DNA of 64,000 nucleotides from Paenibacillus_I sp035510375 (GCF_035510375.1 NZ_DATKHG010000043.1); one strand, 5' to 3'; counted from the first letter of the stretch, positions 7,357 through 16,196 are shown. Notes: generated by a model not told the origin, from the sequence alone. Translations and numbers: made by a program.

Positions 7357-9033
7357 TTGGAATACGTTTTATGGTTGGATTTCGGCTTGTTTCTCGTCAT
7401 GCTGGTATTGCTACTGTACGTTTTCTTAAACAACACGGTCACTTTACTTCACAAAGTTTATTTGCTTTTTCATTCGCTTCTTATGCTATGGCCATTATGC
7501 CAGTTCGCCATCTCGACGGTGAGCGAGCCGGTGTATCAGCTTCTATTTCTTAAGGCTTCTTATGTCGGGCTGGCCATGCTCGGGCTCGGGTGGATGGTCT
7601 TTACCATCTTTTTGGCAGGGAAATCTTACTATTTAAACAGACGAACGCTTATATTGCTCTCGGCTCCGACGCTCCTCATGGTGCTCGGTATATTGCTGAA
7701 CCCCGGCAACTCTTTCGTGGCTCCCCTGAACGGCGGTTATGTCCGGCGCGATTACGGTCCTTTGTTCTGGGTCATGGTCGTCGTGCTTCTTGCCTATGTG
7801 GCGCTGTCATTCGTTCTGATCCTGAATACGCTTGGGGGGCGGGTCGCGCCTCGGCATAAAAGGCAGATGAAGATGGCGATGACGGGCATGTCGATTTTGA
7901 TGGCCTTCGCGCTGGGGGACGTGCTGGTCAACATCGTGCTGGCGTCGATACTTCCCATCATACCGGGCCTGACGTCCGCTGGCATCGTCCTGTCCACCTT
8001 CTATTTCGTCGTGGCGATTCAGCGTCACCGCGTATTCGAAATCGTCCGGATCGCCCAATCGAATGTCGTCGACAGCATGTCTACGGGCGTTCTGGTGCTG
8101 GACGAGCACGATGTCGTGCTGGAGGCCAACAAAGTGCTTCGCAATTTGCTCGATATTCGGGCAGGCGACCGTTTTACGATCGAGGAGTTTCTGGCGCCGC
8201 TGCAGACGGAAGGGTCTATGGAACCGTTTGTTCATGCTTACCGGTCCGATCCGCCGATGCCTGCGCAAATCGAAATCACGCTGGGCGAAGATAACGTTTT
8301 CCGCCATGTCGTCGTGCATTGCGAACCGATCGCAGAGCGCTCCAGGCTGGTCGGACGGGTGCTGACCTTTCAGGATGTGAGCGAGCTGCGTCTGCTCGTT
8401 GAAGCATCCCGATTCCAGAACGCGGCGCTTCAGGAAAGGAACCGCGCGCTGATCGCGATGCAGGACGAGCTGTATCAGGTCAATCAGAAGCTCGAATACA
8501 TGGCGATAACGGACGGCCTGACAGGCTGCTTCAACCGCCGTTATTTGATGCAGCAGCTCGAGCACGAGGTGATGACAAACGTCAGATACAACATCCCGTT
8601 TGCGATCTTCCTGTTCGATATCGATCTGTTCAAATCCATTAACGATACATACGGCCATCTCGTCGGCGACGAGGTGATCAAGAGCACGGCCGAGGCGGTT
8701 AAGCAATCGCTCCGGCGCACCGATATTTTGGCGCGTTACGGAGGCGAGGAATTCACCGTGTATTTGCCGCATACGAACCGTGAGCAGGCGTTCATGCTCG
8801 CGGAACGGGTGAAGGAAATCGTATCGTCGAACCGGGTGGCCACCGGGTATGACGACGAGACGGTCGCCGTCACCATCAGCATGGGCGTGCTTACGGTCGA
8901 GAGCGGAGAAGGCGCGCGCGTCGACAATCCGAAGATTTATTTGCGGGATTTGTTCGCAAAGGCGGATATCGCGCTGTATGAAGCCAAGAACGGCGGCCGC
9001 AACAGAATCGTCGCCGCGGAACCGATTGCCTGA
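7357..9033 (+). CDS. Membrane sensor diguanylate cyclase (7TM-PAS-GGDEF)
   Basis: Product of 558 residues. Residues 1-230 hold about seven membrane spans like the 7TM region of some histidine kinases. Residues about 232-345 look like a PAS sensor domain (SMSTGVLVLDEHDVVLEANK). A short helical linker leads to a GGDEF domain (about 380-555). The active-site motif is GGEEF at 462-466, an accepted catalytic variant, and the inhibitory site RRTD at 453-456 lies exactly five residues before it. The protein should therefore make cyclic di-GMP from two GTP and be feedback-inhibited. The start is TTG at 7357, with GGGTGA about 7 bases upstream. It is the first of three linked cyclic-di-GMP genes, with the next starting 28 bases after its stop. 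Confidence 0.92.
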   Translation: MEYVLWLDFGLFLVMLVLLLYVFLNNTVTLLHKVYLLFHSLLMLWPLCQFAISTVSEPVYQLLFLKASYVGLAMLGLGWMVFTIFLAGKSYYLNRRTLILLSAPTLLMVLGILLNPGNSFVAPLNGGYVRRDYGPLFWVMVVVLLAYVALSFVLILNTLGGRVAPRHKRQMKMAMTGMSILMAFALGDVLVNIVLASILPIIPGLTSAGIVLSTFYFVVAIQRHRVFEIVRIAQSNVVDSMSTGVLVLDEHDVVLEANKVLRNLLDIRAGDRFTIEEFLAPLQTEGSMEPFVHAYRSDPPMPAQIEITLGEDNVFRHVVVHCEPIAERSRLVGRVLTFQDVSELRLLVEASRFQNAALQERNRALIAMQDELYQVNQKLEYMAITDGLTGCFNRRYLMQQLEHEVMTNVRYNIPFAIFLFDIDLFKSINDTYGHLVGDEVIKSTAEAVKQSLRRTDILARYGGEEFTVYLPHTNREQAFMLAERVKEIVSSNRVATGYDDETVAVTISMGVLTVESGEGARVDNPKIYLRDLFAKADIALYEAKNGGRNRIVAAEPIA

Positions 9034-9061
9034 AGGTTTATCTCTCGGGAGGTGTAGGACA

Positions 9062-9757
9062 ATGGCGTGCAAAGGACGCATGGCGGCAGTCGCCTATACG
9101 CTTGTGACGGGAACCGTAACGCTGGGGCTCGCGGCTTGGATGAACCGGTCGATGCCGGAGCCGGGAGCGCTGTCTCTGGCCGCGGCGTTCTTCTTGTCCC
9201 TCACTCTTCCGGCAGGCTGGTACCTCGGACTTAAGTATGATAAACTCAAACGGAAATCCGATACCGATTGCTTGACCGGCGTCGGCAACCGGGCTTTTAT
9301 TGTTTCGTGCTTTCCGCGGCTGGCCAGGCAGGCGGGCAAGCGCGATAAGAAAATGTCGGTTTCCATCGTCGATATTAACGATTTCAAAGCGATCAACGAT
9401 ACTTACGGGCATCAGGCAGGCGATCAGGTGCTGCTCATGATAGCGGATTCCCTGCGCGGCTGCGCGGCCAAGGGGGAAATCGTCGCCCGCTGGGGCGGAG
9501 ACGAATTCCTGCTTGTTTGCCCTTACGGAGCAAGCCGCGGCAGGGTTTCGGTTCGCGATGCGATCGAGAATGCGCTTGAGCGGCTTTCGCTGCGCATCGG
9601 CGTTCGTGTATCCGCTGCCGTAGGGACGGCGGTATTTCCCGATCATGGCCGCACCTTGAATGAGTTGGTGCAGGCGGCCGACCAACGGATGTATCATGAT
9701 AAAGAAGTGCGCAAGTCGGAGAATAAGGAAGGTCACCTAGACGTGCTCCAGGCCTGA
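9062..9757 (+). CDS. Short membrane diguanylate cyclase
   Basis: Product of 231 residues. Two hydrophobic segments (about 8-27 and 36-55) anchor a GGDEF domain that starts near residue 65 (DTDCLTGVGNRAF). The catalytic motif GGDEF is intact at 145-149. Unlike its upstream neighbour it lacks an RxxD inhibitory site: the equivalent position reads AKGE. It should therefore make cyclic di-GMP without that form of product inhibition (inference). The ATG at 9062 has GGGAGGTG 7 bases upstream; the frame is open back to 8849 but that part overlaps the preceding gene. There is no sensory domain outside the short membrane hairpin. The HD-GYP gene follows after 35 bases. Confidence 0.9.
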   Translation: MACKGRMAAVAYTLVTGTVTLGLAAWMNRSMPEPGALSLAAAFFLSLTLPAGWYLGLKYDKLKRKSDTDCLTGVGNRAFIVSCFPRLARQAGKRDKKMSVSIVDINDFKAINDTYGHQAGDQVLLMIADSLRGCAAKGEIVARWGGDEFLLVCPYGASRGRVSVRDAIENALERLSLRIGVRVSAAVGTAVFPDHGRTLNELVQAADQRMYHDKEVRKSENKEGHLDVLQA

Positions 9758-9792
9758 TCCCTCGCGGCCCATTCGTCAAAGGCGGGAATGAC

Positions 9793-10875
9793 ATGAGAAG
9801 AGTTCACATCAACTCGGTAAAGGCCGGCGACAAGCTCGCGAGGCCGATACTGAGGGAGAACGGCAATGTCCTTTTGGGAGCCGGAATCGCTTTAAGCGAC
9901 CGGTTCATCGAAAGGTTAAAAGATATGGGCATTGATATCGTTTATATAGACGAAGGGCATACGTCGGATATTATACCCGACGAGGTCGTGCGCGACGAGA
10001 CGCGCAAGGCGGCAGTGGAGACGATCTATAAAACGGTCGGCTCCGTCATGGACATGCCGGCCACAAGAGGGCGGGCGGTCGCCCCGGAGATGGGAAGGAC
10101 ATTCCGGTCCGTGTTCGGCCATATCATTCAGGATTTGATCGGCCGCAAGGACGTGATGTACAGCTTGACGAACATTCATGTCGCCGATGCCTATTTATTC
10201 AACCATTCCGTCAATGTCGCCATTCTGGCCGGTATTATGGGGATCGCCAAGGGCTACAACCGGAATCAGATCGAGGACCTCGGGGTCGGCGCCCTGCTGT
10301 TCGACATCGGCATGACCAAGGTTCCCCGGGAACTGTTGTCCAAATCGATGCCGCTGTCGCCCGATGAACGCATCGTCGTGGAGCGGCATGCGGCGGAAGG
10401 CTTCGACATATTGCGCCAGCAGCACGATATTTCGCTGCTGTCCGCTCATTGCGCCTTGCAGCATCATGAGCGCTATGACGGAACGGGATATCCCCGCGGG
10501 CTCAAAAAAGGGGAAATCCATGAATATGCCCAGATCGTCGCGATTGCAGACGTCTATGACGCGCTCACTTCGCCGCGCTCTTATCGAAACCGCCACACGC
10601 CGTCCGATGCGATCGAATATTTGTTTGCGGCCGGCAACTCCTACTTTGACATCGATCTGATCCAGCTTTTCTGCAAGCATATCTCGATTTATCCGGTCGC
10701 CACGACGGTATTGCTGAACACCGGACAAGTGGGCGTCGTTTCAGCGAACAACCCGCTGGCCGTCCATCGGCCGGTCGTGCGCATCCTGCGCGAAGCGGAC
10801 GGTATGCCGACCGCCTCGCCCTATGAGATCGATTTGAAGAAAGATCTGCATCTCATGGTCGTGAAGGAGCTGTAA
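9793..10875 (+). CDS. HD-GYP domain protein with degenerate HD motif
   Basis: Product of 360 residues. An N-terminal region of about 110 residues (MRRVHINSVKAGDKLARPIL onward) is of the type found before many HD-GYP domains. In the HD-GYP domain, His138 (NHSVNVAIL), the later histidines (ERHAAEGF, HHERYDG) and the GYP motif (232-234, GTGYPRGLKKGE) are present. The HD dyad itself reads FDIGMTKVP: Phe170-Asp171 replaces His-Asp. HD-GYP proteins hydrolyse cyclic di-GMP using metals held partly by this dyad, so catalysis may be altered or lost. Encoded directly after two cyclases, it is either a phosphodiesterase with changed metal binding or a cyclic-di-GMP-responsive protein. RBS AAAGGCGGGA precedes the ATG. 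Confidence 0.88.
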   Translation: MRRVHINSVKAGDKLARPILRENGNVLLGAGIALSDRFIERLKDMGIDIVYIDEGHTSDIIPDEVVRDETRKAAVETIYKTVGSVMDMPATRGRAVAPEMGRTFRSVFGHIIQDLIGRKDVMYSLTNIHVADAYLFNHSVNVAILAGIMGIAKGYNRNQIEDLGVGALLFDIGMTKVPRELLSKSMPLSPDERIVVERHAAEGFDILRQQHDISLLSAHCALQHHERYDGTGYPRGLKKGEIHEYAQIVAIADVYDALTSPRSYRNRHTPSDAIEYLFAAGNSYFDIDLIQLFCKHISIYPVATTVLLNTGQVGVVSANNPLAVHRPVVRILREADGMPTASPYEIDLKKDLHLMVVKEL

Positions 10876-10937
10876 CGGGCTTCAAATCGCACAAACACGG
10901 ACGAATATTGCGTCTATACGTATATTCCACGAATAGA

Positions 10938-10985
10938 GGGCAATTCCTTAAGTAGATTTATAATCTGCGAAGGAATTGCCCTTTT
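10938..10985. terminator. Terminator between convergent genes
   Basis: A perfect 12-base stem GGGCAATTCCTT (10938-10949) and AAGGAATTGCCC (10970-10981) is followed by TTTT. It lies 62 bases after the HD-GYP gene and 29 bases before the end of the minus-strand permease gene, so it may end both transcripts. Confidence 0.8.
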
Positions 10986-11013
10986 GGCTTTGTAAAGTTT
11001 GTGAGGGGACCGG

Positions 11014-12333
11014 TTACAGATCGCGGCGCAGGGCGCGGAGGACGTCGATCCGGGTCGCCCTCGCGGCCGGACGCAGCCCGGAGAGCACGGCGACGGCCAG
11101 GCTGATCGCGACGCTGACAATCGTCAGGACAGCCGGGATATAGGAGAACGTGAAATCCTCCGGCGCATCGGCATCAAGCACCCCGGAGAGCAGCGAGGGC
11201 ACGAAGGCGTTCACCGCGGCGCTCATGAAGTAGGCGGCGGCGACGCCGATCAGCGCGCCGAGCACGCCGATGCCCGCGCTTTCGATGAGGAAAACGCTCC
11301 GGATCGTTCGCGGATGCGCGCCGATCGCTTTCATGATGCCGATGTCCTGGGCCCTTTCGGTCACGGCCATCGTCATCGTATTATAGATGCCGATCGAAGC
11401 GATCAGAACGGCGATCGTACCGACGAAGACGAGGCCGATTTTCATGACGGCGAAAATTAAATCCATCTCCTTGATCGAGTCGGCGGCCGAATAAAGGCGA
11501 TAGCCTTCCGCGCGAAGCTGCTTCGAGATTTTGCCCACGTTCGAGGCATTGTCTGCGTACACGTACACCGTATGCAGCGGAGCTTCGGGCTCCAGCTTGG
11601 CGAGATTGGGCATCAAATCCGCGTAGTTGGCGATATCGATCAAGACGCCGGTGTCCTGCATGTACTCGCGCGAAGGGGCCTTCAAGACGCCGACGATCGT
11701 AAACGTTTGTTCCCTCTCGCCAAGCATACGCGCTTCTTCCCCGTCTGCCGGGTACTCGATTTCCTTTGATTTGACAACGAGCGGACTGCCGATCAGCGTT
11801 TCCGTTGCGGCGCTCTCGCCTGGGCTGCCGGAATTGCCGGAATTGCCGGATTCCCCGGCGCCGGATGCCCCTTGCAGCACTAGCGAGAAGTGATAGCCGA
11901 CCACGATTTCATCCGGATTTTCGGGCATCCGCCCCGCCGACAGCTCCATCCCGGCCTCCCGCTCGTCCGCGAAATCGACCAGCGTCGCCTGGATGGGAGA
12001 CGGATTGCCGTCCTTATCGGTCACCGAAGCGTCGTTCAGCCGGAACAAGCCGGTCACCGTCTGTATATGCTCAAGCTCCCGGAACCTGGCCGCATCCGCC
12101 CGTCCGATCGGTTGATACTCGTCTCCGATCTTTCTGTCGTACATCTCGATCCGGGTGAGCGACTGCCCGTTCGTGATTTGATCGATCATGCTTTTCTGGA
12201 GGCCGTAGGCGACGGACGCGAGCATGATCAGGAACGTGCAGCCCATCGCCGTCGCCAGCACGGTCAGGAACAGGCGGGATTTGTTTTTGGCCATATTTTG
12301 CCGGACGAACCGGAAGCGGTCGCGCCATTTCAT
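11014..12333 (-). CDS. ABC transporter permease, MacB/FtsX-like
   Basis: Product of 439 residues. One membrane span near the N-terminus (about 20-45, LFLTVLATAMGCTFLIMLAS) is followed by a large extracytoplasmic domain (about 50-285). Three C-terminal spans include an AVTERAQDIGIMKAIGAHPR segment typical of the FtsX domain. This is the layout of MacB-like mechanotransmission or export permeases. The outer domain holds a short low-complexity insert (GESGNSGNSGSPGES). It forms a transcriptional unit with the ATPase encoded just upstream on the same strand; their ends overlap by four bases (ATGA at 12333-12330), so they are translationally coupled. The substrate is unknown; lipoprotein handling, peptide export or antibiotic resistance are all possible for this family. 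Confidence 0.88.
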   Translation of the reverse strand: MKWRDRFRFVRQNMAKNKSRLFLTVLATAMGCTFLIMLASVAYGLQKSMIDQITNGQSLTRIEMYDRKIGDEYQPIGRADAARFRELEHIQTVTGLFRLNDASVTDKDGNPSPIQATLVDFADEREAGMELSAGRMPENPDEIVVGYHFSLVLQGASGAGESGNSGNSGSPGESAATETLIGSPLVVKSKEIEYPADGEEARMLGEREQTFTIVGVLKAPSREYMQDTGVLIDIANYADLMPNLAKLEPEAPLHTVYVYADNASNVGKISKQLRAEGYRLYSAADSIKEMDLIFAVMKIGLVFVGTIAVLIASIGIYNTMTMAVTERAQDIGIMKAIGAHPRTIRSVFLIESAGIGVLGALIGVAAAYFMSAAVNAFVPSLLSGVLDADAPEDFTFSYIPAVLTIVSVAISLAVAVLSGLRPAARATRIDVLRALRRDL

Positions 12334-13082
12334 ACGGTTACTCCTCCTTGCGGCGCATGGATGCCGGCTTCCGTGCCGGACGGATGTTCGCCGGAGCGAG
12401 CGGAGCCGCCGGTCAGCCGGCCGTCCTCGATCCGCAGCATCCGGTCGGCGATCGCGGCGACATTGTCGTCATGCGTGATAATCAGCTGCGTCAGCCCCCG
12501 TTCCCGGTTCAGCTCGCGCAGCAGCTTCAGGAACTGTCCCTCGTTGTCGCTGTCCAGGCTTCCGGTCGGCTCGTCCATCAGCAGCAGCGGCGGATCGAGC
12601 ACCAAAGCCCGGGCGATGCCTACCCGCTGCTGCTGGCCGCCGGACAGCTCGCCGGGATAGTGATCCGCATAGGCCAGCAGACCGAGCCGGTCAAGCAGCT
12701 TTTCGGTCCGTTTGCGCCGGGCGCCGGGCGCCGTCCCCTGCAGCACGAGCGGCAGCTCCGCATTCTCCCAGGCGGTCATGCCGGCAATCAGCTGGAAGCT
12801 TTGAAAAACGAAGCCGATCTGCCGCAAGCGAAAATCGGCCCAGCGGCCTTCGGAGTATTCGGTCGTATCTTCGCCGGCGATCCGGATCGTCCCCGCCGTC
12901 GGCCGGAGGAAGCCGCCGATAATGTGAAGCAGCGTGGATTTGCCGGAGCCGCTTCGTCCGACGAGGGAAACGATTTCGCCCTTGCGCACCCGGAGGTCGA
13001 TGTCTTGCAGAACGGGCAGCTGGCGCTCGTTTCCTTTTTTGCCGAGGCGGAAGTGATGGGAAATGCGGGTTAACGTAATCAT
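12330..13082 (-). CDS. ABC transporter ATP-binding protein, MacB/LolD-like
   Basis: Product of 250 residues. It has Walker A GRSGSGKST, signature LSGGQQQRV, Walker B LLLMDEPTGSLD and a switch-region ITHDDNVAAIADR, all intact. It would energise the FtsX-like permease encoded immediately downstream. The start is placed at the ATG at 13082, which begins MITLTRISHHFRLGKKG, because the usual N-terminus of this family starts there and AAGGAAG lies 7 bases before it. The frame is open to 13205 but that extension is not family-like and runs into the start of the divergent gene at 13191. A short C-terminal tail rich in G, S and H follows the ATPase core. Confidence 0.9.
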   Translation of the reverse strand: MITLTRISHHFRLGKKGNERQLPVLQDIDLRVRKGEIVSLVGRSGSGKSTLLHIIGGFLRPTAGTIRIAGEDTTEYSEGRWADFRLRQIGFVFQSFQLIAGMTAWENAELPLVLQGTAPGARRKRTEKLLDRLGLLAYADHYPGELSGGQQQRVGIARALVLDPPLLLMDEPTGSLDSDNEGQFLKLLRELNRERGLTQLIITHDDNVAAIADRMLRIEDGRLTGGSARSGEHPSGTEAGIHAPQGGVTV

Positions 13083-13190
13083 TCGCTTTCTTCCTTTCGT
13101 CGATTCGGTTACTCTAGGAACGAGCGATACCGGGAAAAAGCTTTGTTCGGCGTTTAAGAAATATTCGGATGATAAAGGGGGGTGTCCGGC

Positions 13191-15494
13191 ATGGCGGAAC
13201 GGCAAAAGTCCGGCGATGCGGGGTCGGGTATCGCTTCCGCGGCGGCGATCGCGGTGCTGCTGATCGTCTCGGCCCTGCGGTACGGCATGTATTTCGATGT
13301 GTCGTTCTATCGTTGGGAGACCGCCTTACTGCTCGCAGGCGCCGTCTCCGCCTTGTACCGTTTTTTTTGGTTGATCGGGCTCGGGCGGGCAGCGGCTGGA
13401 TCGGATGCCGGGGTTGCGGTTCCCGCCGCTTTCGGGCACACGTTAGCCGTGTGGCCGCTGCTGCTGTCGGCGCTGTTCGTGCTCGGGCTGGCATTCGAGC
13501 CGGCATCGACGCTCGGAACGTGGAACGGGGCCTTGCGCTGGGCCGCATATGCGGCATTTCTGCATACGCTGGAAACATGGTTTCACGGCGGCCGTTCGCT
13601 GCGGCCGTTAACGGCGGCGATCCAGGCGGCTGCGGCCTTTATCGTCTGGGGCTCGCTGGCGGGCTGGCTCGGATGGTTCCGTTTTCCGGATTTTGTGATG
13701 GTCAGCGCCGATGAACGGCTGACGGCGGTCGGGGCCCGCTTGAACGGTTATTTTCAATACGCGAATATGTCGGGGGCTGCGTTCGGCACGCTGCTGCTGC
13801 TCCAGCTAGTATGGCTGGCGGGGAAACGGCGGTTCGGCGCCGGCGTCATGCCGAGGATTGCCGGGCTGCTTGCGGCTCCCGCCATGACGGCGTTGCTGCT
13901 TACCGAGTCGCGCGGGGCATGGCTGGCGGCAGCCGCGGGCTGGGCGGTCGGCCTGTTTTCGCTTCGCCAAGGCGGCCGGCGCGCTTGGATGCTTCACTCC
14001 GCGTGGGCGGTGATGGCGGGCGCTGCCGGTTACCGTGCGGTCGTCCGGGCGGCGGGAACAAGCTGGCCCGCGGAAGGCTCGGGAACCGGCATGCCGGCGG
14101 TATCGGAAACGATTGTGCTGGTCATCGTGGCGGCTGTCGCATTGATGGGTCATGAGCTGCTTCGGCGGTTGGAGGAGAAAAAAGGGCTGCACTCCGGCTT
14201 TGCCGGCTTGCTGTTGACAGGCGTTTCGAGCTTGTCGGCGGTGTATGTGCTGTATCGGACCGTCGGCGCGGAGGCGGCCGCACGGATAACGGGCCGTTAC
14301 GAGACGGCGGCGGCCCGCCGGTTGTTCTATGAGGACGGCCTGGCGCTGCTGCGGGAATCGCCGTGGACCGGTTATGGCGGAGATGCGTGGCGCACGCTGC
14401 ATCGGTCCATTCAAAGCCAGCCCTATGTCGGCAACGAGGTGCATAGCGGGTACCTGGACATCGCGCTTAATATCGGGCTGATCGGATTGCTCGTGCTGCT
14501 CCTGTTCATCGCGCTGATCGTCATTCGGGTAGGGAGAGCGGAACGCGCGGGCCTGGCGCCGATCTCCGTGCTGCTCCTCCACCCGGCCGTCGATCTGGAC
14601 ATGTCGTTCGGCTTCTATTGGCTGCTGCTGCTCAGCCTGGCCGTGCGGTTCGGCGGTCGGGGGGACAACGGGGCAGGCGCGGCGGAAGGCGGCGGCATCG
14701 TCACCGCTGCGGCGCATGGGGTTGGTACGGCGGCGGCGGACGATGCGAGCTTCGGCTGGGCGAGGCTTGCGCGGCCAGGCAATGTGCGTGTGGAAGCGAG
14801 TGATGCGCGGTCGGGCGGGTTGGCGGCGGAAAAGGTCGACGCGCGGCAGCCGCCTCGCGCGGCCCGTGCAGCCGGCGCGGTCCGCGCCGCCGCCGCGCTG
14901 CTGGCGGCGGCGCTGCTGTGCACAGCCGCCGCTGCCGCCTGGCGGCTGGACCGCGCCCGCGCGGCGCGCGAAGCCGCCGCCGCGGCGCAGGGCGCAGCGC
15001 GCGGGCATGCGCTGCGCGAAGCGCTCGAGGCGAATCCGGCGTGGACCCGGATTCGCCTCGAGCTGGCACCGCTGGCACCGCCGCGGGAGCGCGCGGCGCT
15101 GCTCGCGGCCGGACTGCGCTATGAGCCGCAGTCCGTGCCGCTCTTGTGGGAGCTCGGCCGGAACGCCGCCGAGCTCGGGGACGAGCGCCGAGCCGCCGCG
15201 TATATGCGGCTGGCGCTCGAACGCGACCGCTTCGATAAGGCGAAGCAGACCGAAGCGGTCGCCATGCTGGCGCGGCTGGCGGAGGCGAAGCTCGCAGCCG
15301 GCGACAGCGGGCGCGCGCGCGAAGCCGCGCAGTCGGCGCTGGCGCTGTACGCGCGCTACGAGGAGCTCGTACGCGCGGTGCGCGCCATGGACAATCCCGC
15401 GAACGGACGCCGGTTCGGCATGACGCTCGAAGCGGAGCAAGCGGCCGGGGATTGCCGACGGTTGCTAAGCAGCCTTGTGGAAGCAGAAAACTGA
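13191..15494 (+). CDS. O-antigen ligase-like (Wzy_C) membrane protein with C-terminal helical repeats
   Basis: Product of 767 residues. Residues 1-520 hold about 12 membrane spans with the O-antigen-ligase/polymerase features LTESRGAWLAAAAGWAVGL and a periplasm-type loop containing GYGGDAWRTLHRSIQS and NEVHSGYLDIALNIG. One further span (about 565-590) leads to a cytoplasmic-type region with tetratricopeptide-like helices (LLWELGRNAAELGDERRAAA). Proteins of this family join or polymerise glycan chains, but no other polysaccharide genes are nearby, so the substrate is unknown. ATG at 13191 is chosen because the AAAGGGGGG run is 9 bases upstream; GTG at 13182 is less likely. The segment from about 14650 to 15450 is exceptionally GC-, Ala- and Arg-rich compared with its neighbours. 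Confidence 0.75.
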   Translation: MAERQKSGDAGSGIASAAAIAVLLIVSALRYGMYFDVSFYRWETALLLAGAVSALYRFFWLIGLGRAAAGSDAGVAVPAAFGHTLAVWPLLLSALFVLGLAFEPASTLGTWNGALRWAAYAAFLHTLETWFHGGRSLRPLTAAIQAAAAFIVWGSLAGWLGWFRFPDFVMVSADERLTAVGARLNGYFQYANMSGAAFGTLLLLQLVWLAGKRRFGAGVMPRIAGLLAAPAMTALLLTESRGAWLAAAAGWAVGLFSLRQGGRRAWMLHSAWAVMAGAAGYRAVVRAAGTSWPAEGSGTGMPAVSETIVLVIVAAVALMGHELLRRLEEKKGLHSGFAGLLLTGVSSLSAVYVLYRTVGAEAAARITGRYETAAARRLFYEDGLALLRESPWTGYGGDAWRTLHRSIQSQPYVGNEVHSGYLDIALNIGLIGLLVLLLFIALIVIRVGRAERAGLAPISVLLLHPAVDLDMSFGFYWLLLLSLAVRFGGRGDNGAGAAEGGGIVTAAAHGVGTAAADDASFGWARLARPGNVRVEASDARSGGLAAEKVDARQPPRAARAAGAVRAAAALLAAALLCTAAAAAWRLDRARAAREAAAAAQGAARGHALREALEANPAWTRIRLELAPLAPPRERAALLAAGLRYEPQSVPLLWELGRNAAELGDERRAAAYMRLALERDRFDKAKQTEAVAMLARLAEAKLAAGDSGRAREAAQSALALYARYEELVRAVRAMDNPANGRRFGMTLEAEQAAGDCRRLLSSLVEAEN

Positions 15495-15658
15495 GCGCCT
15501 TATAATAATGAGGTTCGACCAGCCTTCGTGCAGCATGTGGCCTGACAGCCGCCATGCAGCGCCGTAACACGCGCCGGGAGCTGCGCGCCCGGAATTCTCG
15601 TCTGCGAATCCTGAATGATTACCCGAGAAATAGTCGGAAGACACGCGAAATTTGTCCC

Positions 15659-15704
15659 ATCCCTCCTCTCTCTTGCCGCATAAGCTGAAATAGAGAGGAG
15701 GGAT
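15659..15704 (+). promoter_or_regulatory. Stem-loop that buries the ribosome binding site of the next gene
   Basis: Arms ATCCCTCCTCTCT (15659-15671) and AGAGAGGAGGGAT (15692-15704) pair perfectly over 13 bases around a 20-base loop. The downstream arm contains the GAGGAGGG Shine-Dalgarno sequence (15695-15702) of the gene starting at 15709. In RNA this would block ribosome access unless the stem is opened. Confidence 0.7.
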
Positions 15705-15708
15705 CGCC

Positions 15709-16065
15709 ATGGTTTCAACGCGCGTCAAACCGAAGCCGTACAGCTTCGGCAAGGGAAAAACGCCGCGTACCGCGCCGCTCGTCAACCGCAAATCATCGAG
15801 CGCGCCGATCTTCAACCGGCTGACCGTCGTATGGGTGCAGCAGAACGGCGTGCCGTTCGACACGACCGGCTTCTTTGCCCGTCTGTCCCGGGGCAACCGG
15901 CTTGCAGCAACGGCATCGTTCGACCGTTTCGGCGTCGTCCGCTTCAACACGATCGAAACGCTGACCGAAGTCGGCTACACGCTCCGGCTGTTCAGCCGGG
16001 ATGGCAGGCTGTTCCGCGTACGCCTTATTCCGGCAGGCGTAGAAACGTACGCCGTTATCGGCTGA
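15709..16065 (+). CDS. Small basic hypothetical protein
   Basis: Product of 118 residues, family not recognised. The first 35 residues are rich in K, R, P and S (RVKPKPYSFGKGKTPRTAPL). The remainder looks like a small beta-sandwich (RLTVVWVQQNGVPFDTTG, then FDRFGVVRFNTIETLTEVGY) comparable in style to carboxypeptidase-regulatory-like or CNA-B modules. No signal peptide or membrane span is present. The ATG at 15709 has a near-perfect GAGGAGGG site 6 bases upstream, but that site is locked in a 13-base-pair hairpin, so translation is probably controlled. The gene is isolated: it follows a 214-base gap and ends 44 bases before a terminator shared with the convergent gene. Confidence 0.6.
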   Translation: MVSTRVKPKPYSFGKGKTPRTAPLVNRKSSSAPIFNRLTVVWVQQNGVPFDTTGFFARLSRGNRLAATASFDRFGVVRFNTIETLTEVGYTLRLFSRDGRLFRVRLIPAGVETYAVIG

Positions 16066-16108
16066 CGCCGAGTTCAATCCGTTCACGCTGAAGTTTTCAC
16101 GCAGCGAC

Positions 16109-16169
16109 AAAAGGCTGTGCGGCCGCGCTTCGCATCTCTGCATGCGAACAGCCGGCCTCACAGCCTTTT
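16109..16169. terminator. Bidirectional terminator between convergent genes
   Basis: AAAAGGCTGTG (16109-16119) pairs with CACAGCCTTTT (16159-16169), with further internal pairing (TTCGCAT/ATGCGAA). A-rich and T-rich ends on the two sides suit termination in both directions. Confidence 0.75.
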
Positions 16170-16196
16170 CTGTGAATCACGCGCCTTGCCTCGAGG

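Noticed and set aside
13806..15440. Long minus-strand frame opposite the O-antigen-ligase-like gene
   Set aside because: Arg/Gln/His-rich shadow sequence without domains; the plus strand has clear membrane spans and a ribosome binding site.
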